NCBI GenBank assembly: GCA_026990815.1
Contig: JALXCS010000380.1
Location: forward strand, 1-34,002
Length of the DNA: 34,002 nt
Direction: 5' to 3'
Source of the DNA: Methylomonas sp.
GTDB taxonomy: Bacteria > Pseudomonadota > Gammaproteobacteria > Methylococcales > Methylomonadaceae
The notes under the pieces are model-generated. The model was not told where the DNA came from and did not search any database. It saw only the letters and a program-made list of their open reading frames with translations. Shown here piece after piece: positions 1 to 9,494 of the stretch (positions are counted from its first letter, which is position 1; each line of letters opens with the position of its first letter). The translations under genes were made by a program, and so were the position numbers.

Positions 1-153
1 TAACTATACTTAACCTAGCGAATTAGTCAACTATTTATTAAATAATTGATTTATAATGATATTAATGTGTCCCAATGGGGAAATATAACTACCTGGAATA
101 CTTTTGAGGGGAAACATCCTGACCCATGAAATTAGGGACAGGCTCAAGAACTA

Positions 154-210
154 GGTGCTGAAAAACTCAGCCTCTCACCCAAAAGATGTGAGGCTGAGAA
201 AAAAAGCACC
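154..210 (-). terminator. Rho-independent terminator downstream of the cytochrome c peroxidase-like gene
   Basis: Perfect 9-bp inverted repeat CTCAGCCTC (166-174)/GAGGCTGAG (190-198). Read on the minus strand the hairpin is followed by TTTTT. An outer GGTGCT (154-159)/AGCACC (205-210) arm also pairs. It lies just 3' of the minus-strand gene ending at 221. Confidence 0.8.
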
Positions 211-220
211 AAACCAAGAA

Positions 221-1687
221 CTAATCGTGTAGGCGAAGCCTGCTGGGTACTTTTTTGGGAACAGTTTTGCGCAAATCTATGCTATTCGGGTCTGTCAGTG
301 CATGTAAGAAAGCTATTAAATTCTGAAATTGATTGTCAGACAGTTGGATTTCTGAAAGTTCACTGGCATTTGCTATCTGTTCGACTAATTCCGGAGAATT
401 CTGCACTAAAAAATCAATCCTATCCAGATCTTTTCTGGAAGGTAAAGACACTTGTTTCTGATCATAGTTTTTTATACTAAAAATCGAATCTAAATGATGT
501 CTGACCATTGCCTCCAAGGTATCATAAGCTCCATCATGACCATACGGTGCTGTTAGAGCAATATTTCTCAAACTCGGTGTTCTGAACTTGAAACGATCTC
601 CCATATCCCCGGTAACTGCTTCTCGTCCAAAATCTTCGTGACCTGTTGCACCATGACCCTTACCCGGGCCAATTTGGGGCATTGCGATTGCATGAAAATC
701 CTGATCAGTCTGAAATTTTCCGGAATGGCAAGTTCCACATTCTGCTTTTCCATAAAATATACGCATGCCTTTCTTGGCCATTTTACTTAATGCTTTTCTA
801 TTGCCTCGAATAAATTGATCAAAGGGACTGCTGTCAGCACGGAAAGTCACTGCTTCATAAGCTGCTATCGCATTCGCCGCATGGACAAAAGTGATATCTT
901 TTTTCCTGCGAATTTCAGGGTAAGCTGCTTTAAACAATTGAACATATTCATTGTTTCTTCTTAATCTTTTCGCCAGTAGATGCCATACCATCGGTAAATT
1001 ATCATTTGCAGTGGCGTCAGCAATTCTGTTTTCACCAGCCTGGCCTGCCATTTCTGTTGGCGATGTTACAGGAAACATCGCCTGACAAGCCAATACTCCA
1101 TCCAGACCCTGTGGCAAATCATCTCCAGCAGGCGTAAAACAAGAACTTGGAAAAGAAGGGTCAACTTCCACCCTGCCATCATAAAACATGGCTGCAAATT
1201 CGTAAGCTCCCAGATTAAATACGGGTGGTGCATTTCTTGGAACTCTTTCATGAATTTTATGACGTCGTTTACCGGTATTTCGGGTTATTCCCAACCCTTG
1301 GCCTCCTTCACCAACAGGCAAGGAAAGACCATCCCCTGTATCAGCCAATCCATGATGGCAAGTTGCGCAGGATATATTTTTATTTCCCGACAAAATTTTA
1401 TCATAAAACAAAAACTTACCCAGTTCGACTTTCGCAGCATTATCATTTTTAATAATGTAATAATCGTCATTTGTAACTGGAGCAAGAAGATCAGATAAAC
1501 CGTGCTTTTTTTCTTTACGCTCAATATCAAATTTTCTTGAATCAGCTATTTTGGCAAGAAAAAAATCTTTATAGGGACCGATGTCGACAAGGAATGCTGG
1601 TATTCCTTGCGCCATGGTATTATTCACCCCCTGTATTAGCAGTAGCGATGTACATAAATAAACTATTCTTTGATTAAACATAACCAA
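221..1687 (-). CDS. Di-haem cytochrome c peroxidase / MauG family protein, exported
   Basis: 488-aa ORF with N-terminal signal peptide and two CxxCH haem motifs (SCATCHHG, CGTCHSG). The context 'LGKFLFYDKILSGNKNISCATCHHG...RNAPPVFNLG' and 'FRTPSLRNIALTAPYGHDGAYDTLEAMVRHH' is typical of the family. AAGGAT ribosome-binding-like site upstream. Confidence 0.9.
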   Translation of the reverse strand: MVMFNQRIVYLCTSLLLIQGVNNTMAQGIPAFLVDIGPYKDFFLAKIADSRKFDIERKEKKHGLSDLLAPVTNDDYYIIKNDNAAKVELGKFLFYDKILSGNKNISCATCHHGLADTGDGLSLPVGEGGQGLGITRNTGKRRHKIHERVPRNAPPVFNLGAYEFAAMFYDGRVEVDPSFPSSCFTPAGDDLPQGLDGVLACQAMFPVTSPTEMAGQAGENRIADATANDNLPMVWHLLAKRLRRNNEYVQLFKAAYPEIRRKKDITFVHAANAIAAYEAVTFRADSSPFDQFIRGNRKALSKMAKKGMRIFYGKAECGTCHSGKFQTDQDFHAIAMPQIGPGKGHGATGHEDFGREAVTGDMGDRFKFRTPSLRNIALTAPYGHDGAYDTLEAMVRHHLDSIFSIKNYDQKQVSLPSRKDLDRIDFLVQNSPELVEQIANASELSEIQLSDNQFQNLIAFLHALTDPNSIDLRKTVPKKVPSRLRLHD

Positions 1688-2394
1688 ACTATCCTTTTTC
1701 CAAAATTAAAAAATACTTCTTACTTAATTCAATATCCGATTTTTCTTATATTTCTACCATAAGCTGAAGACTACTTTAAATCGGACCCAATAAATTCTAA
1801 AGCGCAAGAAACTTATTTACAGGTAAAAATATAATTTTTGATTGTGAACAAATAACTTGATTTGGTAACAATAATTAACCTGTTTTGATAATCAATATTC
1901 CTTTTCAACCTGATCTTGAGTATTAACCGGAAGAATACCAGCCGGTCTAAAAAACTAATATTGTCCATTCGGTCAATATTCAAACCATTAAAAATATCAA
2001 TTCAACCCTTTTCCTCGCAATAATTATTCAGCATCTGTCCTGCGGCAATAAGCAAAAATACGACTTTAAAATGAAATTATTTAACCATTAATCAAGAAGT
2101 CTTAAGACTACATTAAAAGGAAGAAATTGTAAATTATTTCAATCGCTTTGGATCATCATACTGGTTTTTGAGACATTAAATTGGTTATTAATTGAGGAAA
2201 GAATTGCTGAAAAATGAGTCAGGGGAGAACTATACAAAAATTATCGAAATAAAGCGATCAAAAATGGAGTTAAGGCTAAAAGCATATATTAACCTTATGA
2301 AAAATAATGGAATTATTTGGTTTCAAGTCCTTTTCCTCACCAGTGCCTATGGTTTAATACGAATCACAATGAAAAAACAAAATGGCCAGAATTT

Positions 2395-3162
2395 TTACTC
2401 GCTGCTACCATCTTCTATTTCACAACCATCCAGTTCAGGAAAAGGCTGTTCCTCGCACTCAATGCCGGCTTCATTTAGAGCTTTGGTTAAACATTCCAGT
2501 CGATTATCCATTAAATGGATATGATCCAGCATGTGGTTGATAGCTTGTGCAATCGGGTCTGTCATGTCAGCAGTAGCGCCATAGGCATCAAAACCAATTT
2601 TTTTGGCAATTTTGTCCCGTTCAGACTCGGCTTTTTTAGCATTCGGGTCAATAATATGGCCCGGAATACCAACAATGGTTGCTCCTGCAGGTACTGGTTT
2701 AACCACGACAGAATTAGAACCAACCCTGGCCCCTTCTCCAACCTCAATAGGGCCAAGAACCTTTGCTCCAGCACCGATCACGACTCCTTTATGTAAAGTT
2801 GGATGGCGTTTTCCCTTTTCCCAGCTGGTTCCACCTAAAGTTACGCCATGATACAAGGTACAATCATCACCAATAACCGCAGTTTCTCCAATCACCACAC
2901 CCATTCCATGATCGATAAAAAATCGCCTGCCGATTTTTGCACCCGGATGAATTTCGATTCCGGTTAACCAACGCCCTATATGGGAAGTAAACCGACCAGC
3001 CCAGTGAAATCCGTATTGCCAAAGCCAATGCGCAAATCGGTGAATAATCAAGGCATGAAACCCCGGGTAGGTTGTAACTACCTCAAATACGGTTTGAGCA
3101 GCCGGATCCCTTTCGAACACACACTTTATATCTTCCTTTAGCAAAGATATCCAATTATTCAT
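2395..3162 (-). CDS. cysE: Serine O-acetyltransferase
   Basis: 255 aa with left-handed beta-helix hexapeptide region '[42 protein letters not shown]'. Directly downstream of trmJ with overlap. Confidence 0.95.
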   Translation of the reverse strand: MNNWISLLKEDIKCVFERDPAAQTVFEVVTTYPGFHALIIHRFAHWLWQYGFHWAGRFTSHIGRWLTGIEIHPGAKIGRRFFIDHGMGVVIGETAVIGDDCTLYHGVTLGGTSWEKGKRHPTLHKGVVIGAGAKVLGPIEVGEGARVGSNSVVVKPVPAGATIVGIPGHIIDPNAKKAESERDKIAKKIGFDAYGATADMTDPIAQAINHMLDHIHLMDNRLECLTKALNEAGIECEEQPFPELDGCEIEDGSSE

Positions 3163-3883
3163 TACATTTATTTCCTTGGGACATTCTCAAAATACCTCTT
3201 AAAATATCAACTTCCTTGCTATCAAGTTGACTTCGATTATAGATACGGCGTAAACGACGCATAATAGACTTGGATTTATCCGGGTGCATAAATCCAACAT
3301 CAATTAGTGCCTGATGCAAATGCTGGTAAAACATTTCCATTTGCTCGGATGTTGCCAAAGTTTCATGATTTGTTTCTGGATCGCAAGGCTCTTGCTGTTT
3401 TTCACCAGCAACAAAAAGTTCATAACCTACCACCTGCACGGCAGTCGCCAGATTGAGTGAACTAAAATCTGGGTTACATGGAATTCTCAGCAAAAAGTGA
3501 CATAAATCGAGTTCCTGATTGGTTAACCCTGAGTTTTCCCGCCCGAATACAATCGCCACATTGGTAAAATCAGCGTTTAAGACGATCATTTGTGCACAGT
3601 CTCTGACTGTCAATGTTGGCCAGCTCAAGGTTCGGTCTCTGGCACTGGCCCCAAATACCAAGGTACAATCGGCTATAGCCTCTTGCAGACTGTCGCAGAC
3701 CCGAGCAGCCGCCAAAATTTCATCAGCGCCTGATGCCCTTGATGTTGCATCGGCACTAGGAAAAATTTTCGGAGAAACCAGATAAAGCCGATCAAGTTTC
3801 ATATTTTTCATCGCTCGTGCAACGCCACCAATATTCCCTGGATGTGAAGTTTCAACTAAAACGATTCGTATTTTTCCCAACAA
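3155..3883 (-). CDS. trmJ: tRNA (cytidine/uridine-2'-O-)-methyltransferase TrmJ (SPOUT family)
   Basis: 242 aa. N-terminal '[26 protein letters not shown]' and '[46 protein letters not shown]' are SpoU/TrmJ signatures. Confidence 0.93.
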   Translation of the reverse strand: MLGKIRIVLVETSHPGNIGGVARAMKNMKLDRLYLVSPKIFPSADATSRASGADEILAAARVCDSLQEAIADCTLVFGASARDRTLSWPTLTVRDCAQMIVLNADFTNVAIVFGRENSGLTNQELDLCHFLLRIPCNPDFSSLNLATAVQVVGYELFVAGEKQQEPCDPETNHETLATSEQMEMFYQHLHQALIDVGFMHPDKSKSIMRRLRRIYNRSQLDSKEVDILRGILRMSQGNKCNE

Positions 3884-3973
3884 ACTATAACCGTACCTTG
3901 GATATTAAAAACTAACGAATTCTAACAAAATATTTGTTATCCTATCTTTCTTTCTGTTCCGAAAAAATTTTGT

Positions 3974-4771
3974 ATGCATCCAATGCTCACTATAGCTATC
4001 CGTGCCGCCAGGAGCGCAGGTAATCATATTCTTCGTGCAGTTGACAGTGTTGGTCAACTGCAAATTGATCAAAAAGGCAAAAATGATTATGCCAGTGAAG
4101 TGGATCGCAAAGCTGAAAGTGAAATAATTCGAATTATCAGTAAAGCCTACCCGAGTCACGGTTTCCTAGCCGAAGAAAGTGGCCATCAGAAAAGTGATAG
4201 TGATTATATTTGGGTCATTGACCCTTTAGATGGCACAACCAATTTTTTACATGGTTTTCCGCAATTTGCTGTTTCCATAGCGTTGAAGCATAAAGGTATT
4301 CTTGAAGTTGGAGTGGTCTATGACCCGCAACGGGATGAACTGTTTACTGCAGAACGCGGCGGCGGCGCCATGCTGAATAATCGCCGCATTCGGGTGACAC
4401 GGCAAACAAGTTTGACTGGTTCATTATTAGGTACCGGATTTCCATTCAAGAAACAGCAGCACTTTGATGCCTATCTGGAAATGTTCCGAGCGCTATTTAT
4501 TGATTCAGCCGGTATTAGACGTGCAGGAGCGGCCGCGCTAGATCTTGCCTATGTTGCCACAGGAAGACTTGATGGCTTTTGGGAAATCGGCCTGCATGAA
4601 TGGGATATGGCAGCAGGAGTATTATTAATTAAAGAAGCTGGCGGTGTTGTAACAGATTTTTCTTTTCGGGATAAATATCTGGAATCGGGAAACCTGATTG
4701 CTGGTAATCCTAAAATGCATCAGATTATGTACCAAGCTATTGAGCCACATGTAACCGACAGTCTGAAATAA
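3974..4771 (+). CDS. suhB: Inositol-1-monophosphatase family protein
   Basis: 265 aa with 'WVIDPLDGTTNFLHGFPQFAVSIAL' and 'GLHEWDMAAGVLLIKEAGGVVTDF' inositol monophosphatase motifs. Divergent from trmJ. Confidence 0.95.
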   Translation: MHPMLTIAIRAARSAGNHILRAVDSVGQLQIDQKGKNDYASEVDRKAESEIIRIISKAYPSHGFLAEESGHQKSDSDYIWVIDPLDGTTNFLHGFPQFAVSIALKHKGILEVGVVYDPQRDELFTAERGGGAMLNNRRIRVTRQTSLTGSLLGTGFPFKKQQHFDAYLEMFRALFIDSAGIRRAGAAALDLAYVATGRLDGFWEIGLHEWDMAAGVLLIKEAGGVVTDFSFRDKYLESGNLIAGNPKMHQIMYQAIEPHVTDSLK

Positions 4772-4981
4772 GTTTCCCTTTTTTTCTGGCTACTGGCTGG
4801 TTTAATAAAGCACTACTGGATCCAAACCTGGTTCTAAAAATCCACTGTAAAGTAATTACACACTTCCTTGTGTATCAATATTGCCTGCAATTAATTCAAC
4901 CCGAAAATTCCCTCTATAAACCGCACACGAAGAAAAATCAGTTCTTATTTGTCAAAGTCACGAAAACCAGCTTATAGTATC

Positions 4982-5140
4982 TCAATCCTGCTGCTTTTGC
5001 GTTGGCCTCATTACGATATTACTAAAAAGAGCGGAACTAGCAAAAACCATGGTTGAAATAATAAATTGCCCTGAGATAAAACTCCAAACGCCAGCAATAA
5101 TTAAAGTTCCGATTATTACATCTCTAGTAAATTCACTCAT
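4982..5140 (-). CDS. Small (52 aa) predicted single-span membrane protein, not in the supplied ORF track
   Basis: Manual reverse-strand translation: MSEFTRDVIIGTLIIAGVWSFISGQFIISTMVFASSALFSNIVMRPTQKQQD*. ATG start with GAGAGG 6 nt upstream. Long hydrophobic segment. Confidence 0.6.
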   Translation of the reverse strand: MSEFTRDVIIGTLIIAGVWSFISGQFIISTMVFASSALFSNIVMRPTQKQQD

Positions 5141-5393
5141 GTTTTTCCTCTCGAATATTGAATTAAAGTTACAAGAATAGTGTTTTATTACTACATTTAT
5201 ATGAACAAGCTCAAAATATTCTGATAACTGGCTTTTAATTTCCAGTTATTTGAACACCATCACACTTTTGAGTCAGAAATCTAATAAAACAACCTGGCCA
5301 AATCTGGTTTTAATCGGGCCATAGGACATAAAATCCAGATAAAAGTTTCTTTCGAATAATAAGTCATTTTATCAATCCTCAATTACAAAACTT

Positions 5394-6173
5394 ATGTCTT
5401 TAATGAACAAGAAAACTTTTTTTTGCAGTTGCCTTCTATTAATTATCGGTAATGCTTGGCCATCTGATGTGCTACGAGAACAGCAATACGTAATAGAAAT
5501 TATAAAAGATCTTCGTTCCGGTTCGGCAATTTATCTTGGAGAAAACCAGTACTTTGCTCTTTATAATGAAACTGAAACAACAGAAAACAGAGGGACTGCT
5601 ATTTTATTGCATAATGCGGGTCAACATTCTGATTCAAAACCGTTAATTCATAATCTAAGAATCCAGTTACCTGAACATCAATGGGCTACTTTATCGTTAC
5701 AACTTCCCGTTTACGAATTTGGCACAAATACCAATGAATATTTTGAATTGTTTCCGGAAGCATTTAAACGCATTCAGGTAGCTGTCGATTACTTACAGAA
5801 AAATGAGGTGAAAAATATCGCATTGATCGGCTATGGAATGGGAAGTTTAATGGCAGTTTATTATGCATTTGAATCAAAAAGCCCAGCGATCAAGGCAATT
5901 GTTGCAATCAGTCTTCCCACTCCTGAAACAAAAAATAAATTTGCCAAGACATTGAAGTTTTTAGAAAAAATCAATCAGCCATTACTTGATATTTATGGTT
6001 CAGCTGATATAGCCACAATCAGTAGTAATGCAAGAAAAAAACGTATTGCAGCCAAACATAATCCACAATACCGACAAGTTATGATTAATGAAACTCAACG
6101 CCCATATCGAAATTATCAAGAACTTATGGTAAAGCGAGTTTATAGCTGGTTAATTCAGGTCTCAGACAATTAA
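5394..6173 (+). CDS. DUF3530-like exported alpha/beta-hydrolase-fold protein
   Basis: 259 aa, signal peptide, 'GTAILLHNAGQH...LRIQLPEHQWATLSLQLP...NIALIGYGMGSLMAVYY' pattern. Confidence 0.7.
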   Translation: MSLMNKKTFFCSCLLLIIGNAWPSDVLREQQYVIEIIKDLRSGSAIYLGENQYFALYNETETTENRGTAILLHNAGQHSDSKPLIHNLRIQLPEHQWATLSLQLPVYEFGTNTNEYFELFPEAFKRIQVAVDYLQKNEVKNIALIGYGMGSLMAVYYAFESKSPAIKAIVAISLPTPETKNKFAKTLKFLEKINQPLLDIYGSADIATISSNARKKRIAAKHNPQYRQVMINETQRPYRNYQELMVKRVYSWLIQVSDN

Positions 6174-6175
6174 TA

Positions 6176-7222
6176 TCAATCAGAATATTCCACTACGCTA
6201 TTTTCGGAGGAAACAGTAACCTCACCAATGCTAAAGACAATTTCTTCTTGATCACGCAATATTTCTTTAGCCCGTAATTCTTGTTCTTGTGGGACACAAA
6301 TAATCATGCCAATGCCGCAATTAAAGGTTTTCAGCATTTCACGATCATCAAGGTTTCCTTGCTGCTTTAACCATTGAAAAATCAAAGGCTGTGGCCATGA
6401 ATTCAAGTCAATTGATGCCGATAGTCCTTCTGGTAATACCCGTGGCAAGTTTTCGGTAATTCCTCCTCCAGTGATATGTGCCAATGCATGGACCGGAACT
6501 AACTCTGTTAGAGCTAATAATGATTTGACATAAATTCTGGTCGGCTCCAGCAGTGATTCACCAATAGTTTTATCATCTAAAGGATCCGTCAGCGCAACAG
6601 TATTATGTTCAATAATTTTCCGAATCAACGAATAACCGTTGGAGTGGGGGCCAGAAGAGGCAATTCCAAGCAATTTATCGCCAGCTTTAACTTTTGAGCC
6701 ATCAATCGCTTTGTGTTTATCAACAATACCAACACAGAACCCGGCCAAATCATAATCGCTGTCTGCATACATGCCTGGCATTTCAGCCGTTTCACCACCA
6801 ACCAACGCAGCGCCAGCAAGTTGACAGCCTTTCCCGATGCCTTCAACTACAGAAGCGGCAACATTGACATCCAGCTTGCCACAGGCAAAATAATCCAGAA
6901 AAAATAGAGGCTCAGCGCCTTGCACAATAATATCATTGACACACATCGCGACCAAATCGATGCCGATCGTATGATGGATATTCATTTCATTGGCGAGTTT
7001 TAATTTGGTTCCCACTCCATCGGTGCCAGAAACCAGCACCGGATTTTGAAAGCGATCCAAAGGCAACTCAAACATTGAACCAAATCCACCAAGACCAGCC
7101 AAAACACCTTGTGTACGGGTGGCAGCAGCAATGGGCTTGATTCGATCAACAAGAGCATTGCCTGCTTCAATATCCACACCGGCATTCTTATAACTTAAAC
7201 TTTGTTGGTTTTGTTCACTCAA
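6176..7222 (-). CDS. purM: Phosphoribosylformylglycinamidine cyclo-ligase (AIR synthetase)
   Basis: 348 aa with '[15 protein letters not shown]', '[12 protein letters not shown]' and '[16 protein letters not shown]' motifs. Confidence 0.97.
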   Translation of the reverse strand: MSEQNQQSLSYKNAGVDIEAGNALVDRIKPIAAATRTQGVLAGLGGFGSMFELPLDRFQNPVLVSGTDGVGTKLKLANEMNIHHTIGIDLVAMCVNDIIVQGAEPLFFLDYFACGKLDVNVAASVVEGIGKGCQLAGAALVGGETAEMPGMYADSDYDLAGFCVGIVDKHKAIDGSKVKAGDKLLGIASSGPHSNGYSLIRKIIEHNTVALTDPLDDKTIGESLLEPTRIYVKSLLALTELVPVHALAHITGGGITENLPRVLPEGLSASIDLNSWPQPLIFQWLKQQGNLDDREMLKTFNCGIGMIICVPQEQELRAKEILRDQEEIVFSIGEVTVSSENSVVEYSD

Positions 7223-7425
7223 TGTTATTCTCTTACTGCTAAAATTAAATATAGACCGCTAAACGATTTGCAAACGCATCAATTTGCAAGGTAGATACAT
7301 TTAAATCACTAGCAATAAATATGCGCAGGGATTTTCAATCCACCTTATCCGGCAGTTAATGCAAGCGAGCGGCTGGTCTGCTTGGTTACCTATTGTACAA
7401 GACAAAATTATTTTCGTGTGAGGTT

Positions 7426-8496
7426 ATGCAACGACTATTAACTGTATTTTTATTTATTTTACTCAGCCACTCTGAAATCTCGCCTGCTGTTGAAATGCAT
7501 GGACTGTTTGAAGCTGAAGTTATTACCCAAAGCCAGTCTCCTAAGGACCGAAACAAAGCGATAAAAGATGCGTTGGCTATTGTATTAGGAAAAATAATGG
7601 CCGGGGAAAATATTTTTGATGACCCTACTGTAAAATTGGCTTTGAATGATGCCCCTCGCTACACGGCAAAATATCGATATTCACTCATTCCTTCAAATTC
7701 TGATGAAAATTCAGCAAGGTTAATGTGGGTAGAATTTGACCAAAATGCTCTGCTGGAACTCGTGCGTTCTAGTAAACTCGGTATCTGGAATGAAGTTCGT
7801 GATGAAACCCTGGTATGGTTGGTTATAGAAAGAAATGGCAAAAAACAGATTTTTAATGAAGAACTAATGCCTGATATTGCTAATGCACTAGCAAAAGCAG
7901 CAAAACGCAAAGGACTCCCGCTATTATTTCCTCTAATGGATTTAGAAGAAAATCAAAAAATCACTATTCCTGATATATTAGGAGCCTACTCTGATAAACT
8001 ATTAGAAGTTTCAAAGCGTTATGCAACCCCATCTATTCTTGTGGGCCGGGTAAAAAAACACAAAAAATGCTGGAAATCGGAATGGGCACTGTATTTTAGC
8101 AATGACATCAAGCAATGGAACAGTGAATGCGAGACTTTGGATGAAGCCATCCTCTCGGGCATGAAAGGAACATATGATAAGCTTTCAAAATTTTATGCAG
8201 TTAAACCCGACACATTAGAAATAGATACTGTTATTTTGAAAGTATCAGGGGTGAAGACCATGACCGACATGAGTAAAATAACGGATTATTTAAATTCTTT
8301 ACCGATGACAGAATCAGTCAATTGGTTAAAGATTAAATCCGGAATTAATTACTTTAAAGTAAAAACATCTGGCAGTCGCCGCACCTTTGTTGATGCGGTT
8401 GGGCTGGGAAGAATTCTTGACCCACTAGATCCTGAAGATTTACAGGATAAGAATGAGTTAAAATACCGGTTGCTCCCGGGTGACTCTAGCCGGTGA
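7426..8496 (+). CDS. DUF2066-type exported protein
   Basis: The ORF track starts at TTG 7393. ATG at 7426 (MQRLLTVFLFILLSHSEISPAVEMHGLFEAEV) gives a clean signal peptide. Divergent from purM. The 'LFEAEVITQSQSPKDRNKAIKDALAIVLGKIMA' N-terminus resembles DUF2066. Confidence 0.7.
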   Translation: MQRLLTVFLFILLSHSEISPAVEMHGLFEAEVITQSQSPKDRNKAIKDALAIVLGKIMAGENIFDDPTVKLALNDAPRYTAKYRYSLIPSNSDENSARLMWVEFDQNALLELVRSSKLGIWNEVRDETLVWLVIERNGKKQIFNEELMPDIANALAKAAKRKGLPLLFPLMDLEENQKITIPDILGAYSDKLLEVSKRYATPSILVGRVKKHKKCWKSEWALYFSNDIKQWNSECETLDEAILSGMKGTYDKLSKFYAVKPDTLEIDTVILKVSGVKTMTDMSKITDYLNSLPMTESVNWLKIKSGINYFKVKTSGSRRTFVDAVGLGRILDPLDPEDLQDKNELKYRLLPGDSSR

Positions 8497-8538
8497 CATG
8501 ATAAACCAATAAAAAATGGCAATAGGAGGGATATTCCA

Positions 8539-9036
8539 ATGACAACTAAAAAAAACATTTTTCTGCATCTTTCATTATTATTTCTCATGGCATGTTTTAC
8601 TTTTTTCACTCAACCCGCCTCAGCCTATGAGGATGATGAAAAAATAGAATGTAAGCCCCCCAGACTCCGAAGTATTAAACCCGAAAGCTATACTAAGAAC
8701 CATTCAGAAGTTTCTCCTGAGAGTGAATTTTCATTTACCTTGCCTGTTTGGACTGACCCTGAAAAGGTTACAGTGACGGTGAAAAAAATACCTACTAACG
8801 TGACAGTTGAAGATCATGGAAGTTTTTTTCTGGTCAAGGGAAAGCTGCCTGCTGAATTGGAAAACACCTATGCCCGAATTAGTGTCAGAGCAGTTGCTAA
8901 ACTGGGATGTTTAAAAAGAGATGGTTGGCTATTAAAAATTTCAGAACGGGTGACTAATGAACCGAAATCCGAAACAGAATCGAAACCTAATCCAGAAGAA
9001 AACCCCGAAAAACAACAACCCGCTATAGCTCAATAA
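8539..9036 (+). CDS. Hypothetical exported protein
   Basis: 165 aa; signal peptide MTTKKNIFLHLSLLFLMACFTFFTQPASAYE. Upstream AGGAGGG sequence. Follows the DUF2066 ORF by about 42 nt. Disordered E/P/K-rich C-terminus. Confidence 0.75.
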   Translation: MTTKKNIFLHLSLLFLMACFTFFTQPASAYEDDEKIECKPPRLRSIKPESYTKNHSEVSPESEFSFTLPVWTDPEKVTVTVKKIPTNVTVEDHGSFFLVKGKLPAELENTYARISVRAVAKLGCLKRDGWLLKISERVTNEPKSETESKPNPEENPEKQQPAIAQ

Positions 9037-9494
9037 GGAGTTTTTTCAGAAAAATTGTTCCAGACTTGAAAAGGTTTATTGGCATCAGCGATGTCAATTT
9101 GTAGCATTGGTATTGTTCGTTGCTCGGGCATTAACTGAATTTCTTGATAAATAAAGCTGTCATCAAAGCCTGCTTGTGCCGCATCAAATCGATTGCAAGC
9201 AAAATAAACTTTTTTCAGTCTGGCCCAATAAATCGCTCCCAAACACATGGGACAAGGCTCACAACTGCTGTAGAGAACACAATCTGTTAGCCAAAAACTA
9301 TTAATGTTTTGGCAGGCGCGTCGAATTGCTAGAATTTCCGCATGCGCTGTAGGATCATTTTTTTTAGTAACCAGATTAGCGTTGCTGGCTAATATTTGTT
9401 CATTTTTAACAATAACAGCTCCATAAGGCCCACCGCCTTTTCTTGGGTTTTCGGCGGCAAGATCAATAGCCTGCTGTAAAAAATCTATTTTCAC
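9030..9494 (-). CDS. Nucleoside deaminase, guanine deaminase-like (cytidine deaminase fold)
   Basis: 154 aa with 'TAHAEILAIRRAC' (HAE) and 'SSCEPCPMCLGAIYWARLKKVYFACNRFDAAQAGFDD' (PCxxC) zinc motifs; the C-terminal part is closer to GuaD than TadA. Confidence 0.88.
   Translation of the reverse strand: MKIDFLQQAIDLAAENPRKGGGPYGAVIVKNEQILASNANLVTKKNDPTAHAEILAIRRACQNINSFWLTDCVLYSSCEPCPMCLGAIYWARLKKVYFACNRFDAAQAGFDDSFIYQEIQLMPEQRTIPMLQIDIADANKPFQVWNNFSEKTPY

Noticed and set aside
2192-2524. 110-aa plus-strand ORF in the cysE-peroxidase gap
   Set aside because: C-terminal part is antisense to the 3' end of cysE; N-terminal part lacks a recognisable family and has a weak start context.
3519-3785. 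88-aa plus-strand ORF
   Set aside because: Antisense shadow of trmJ.
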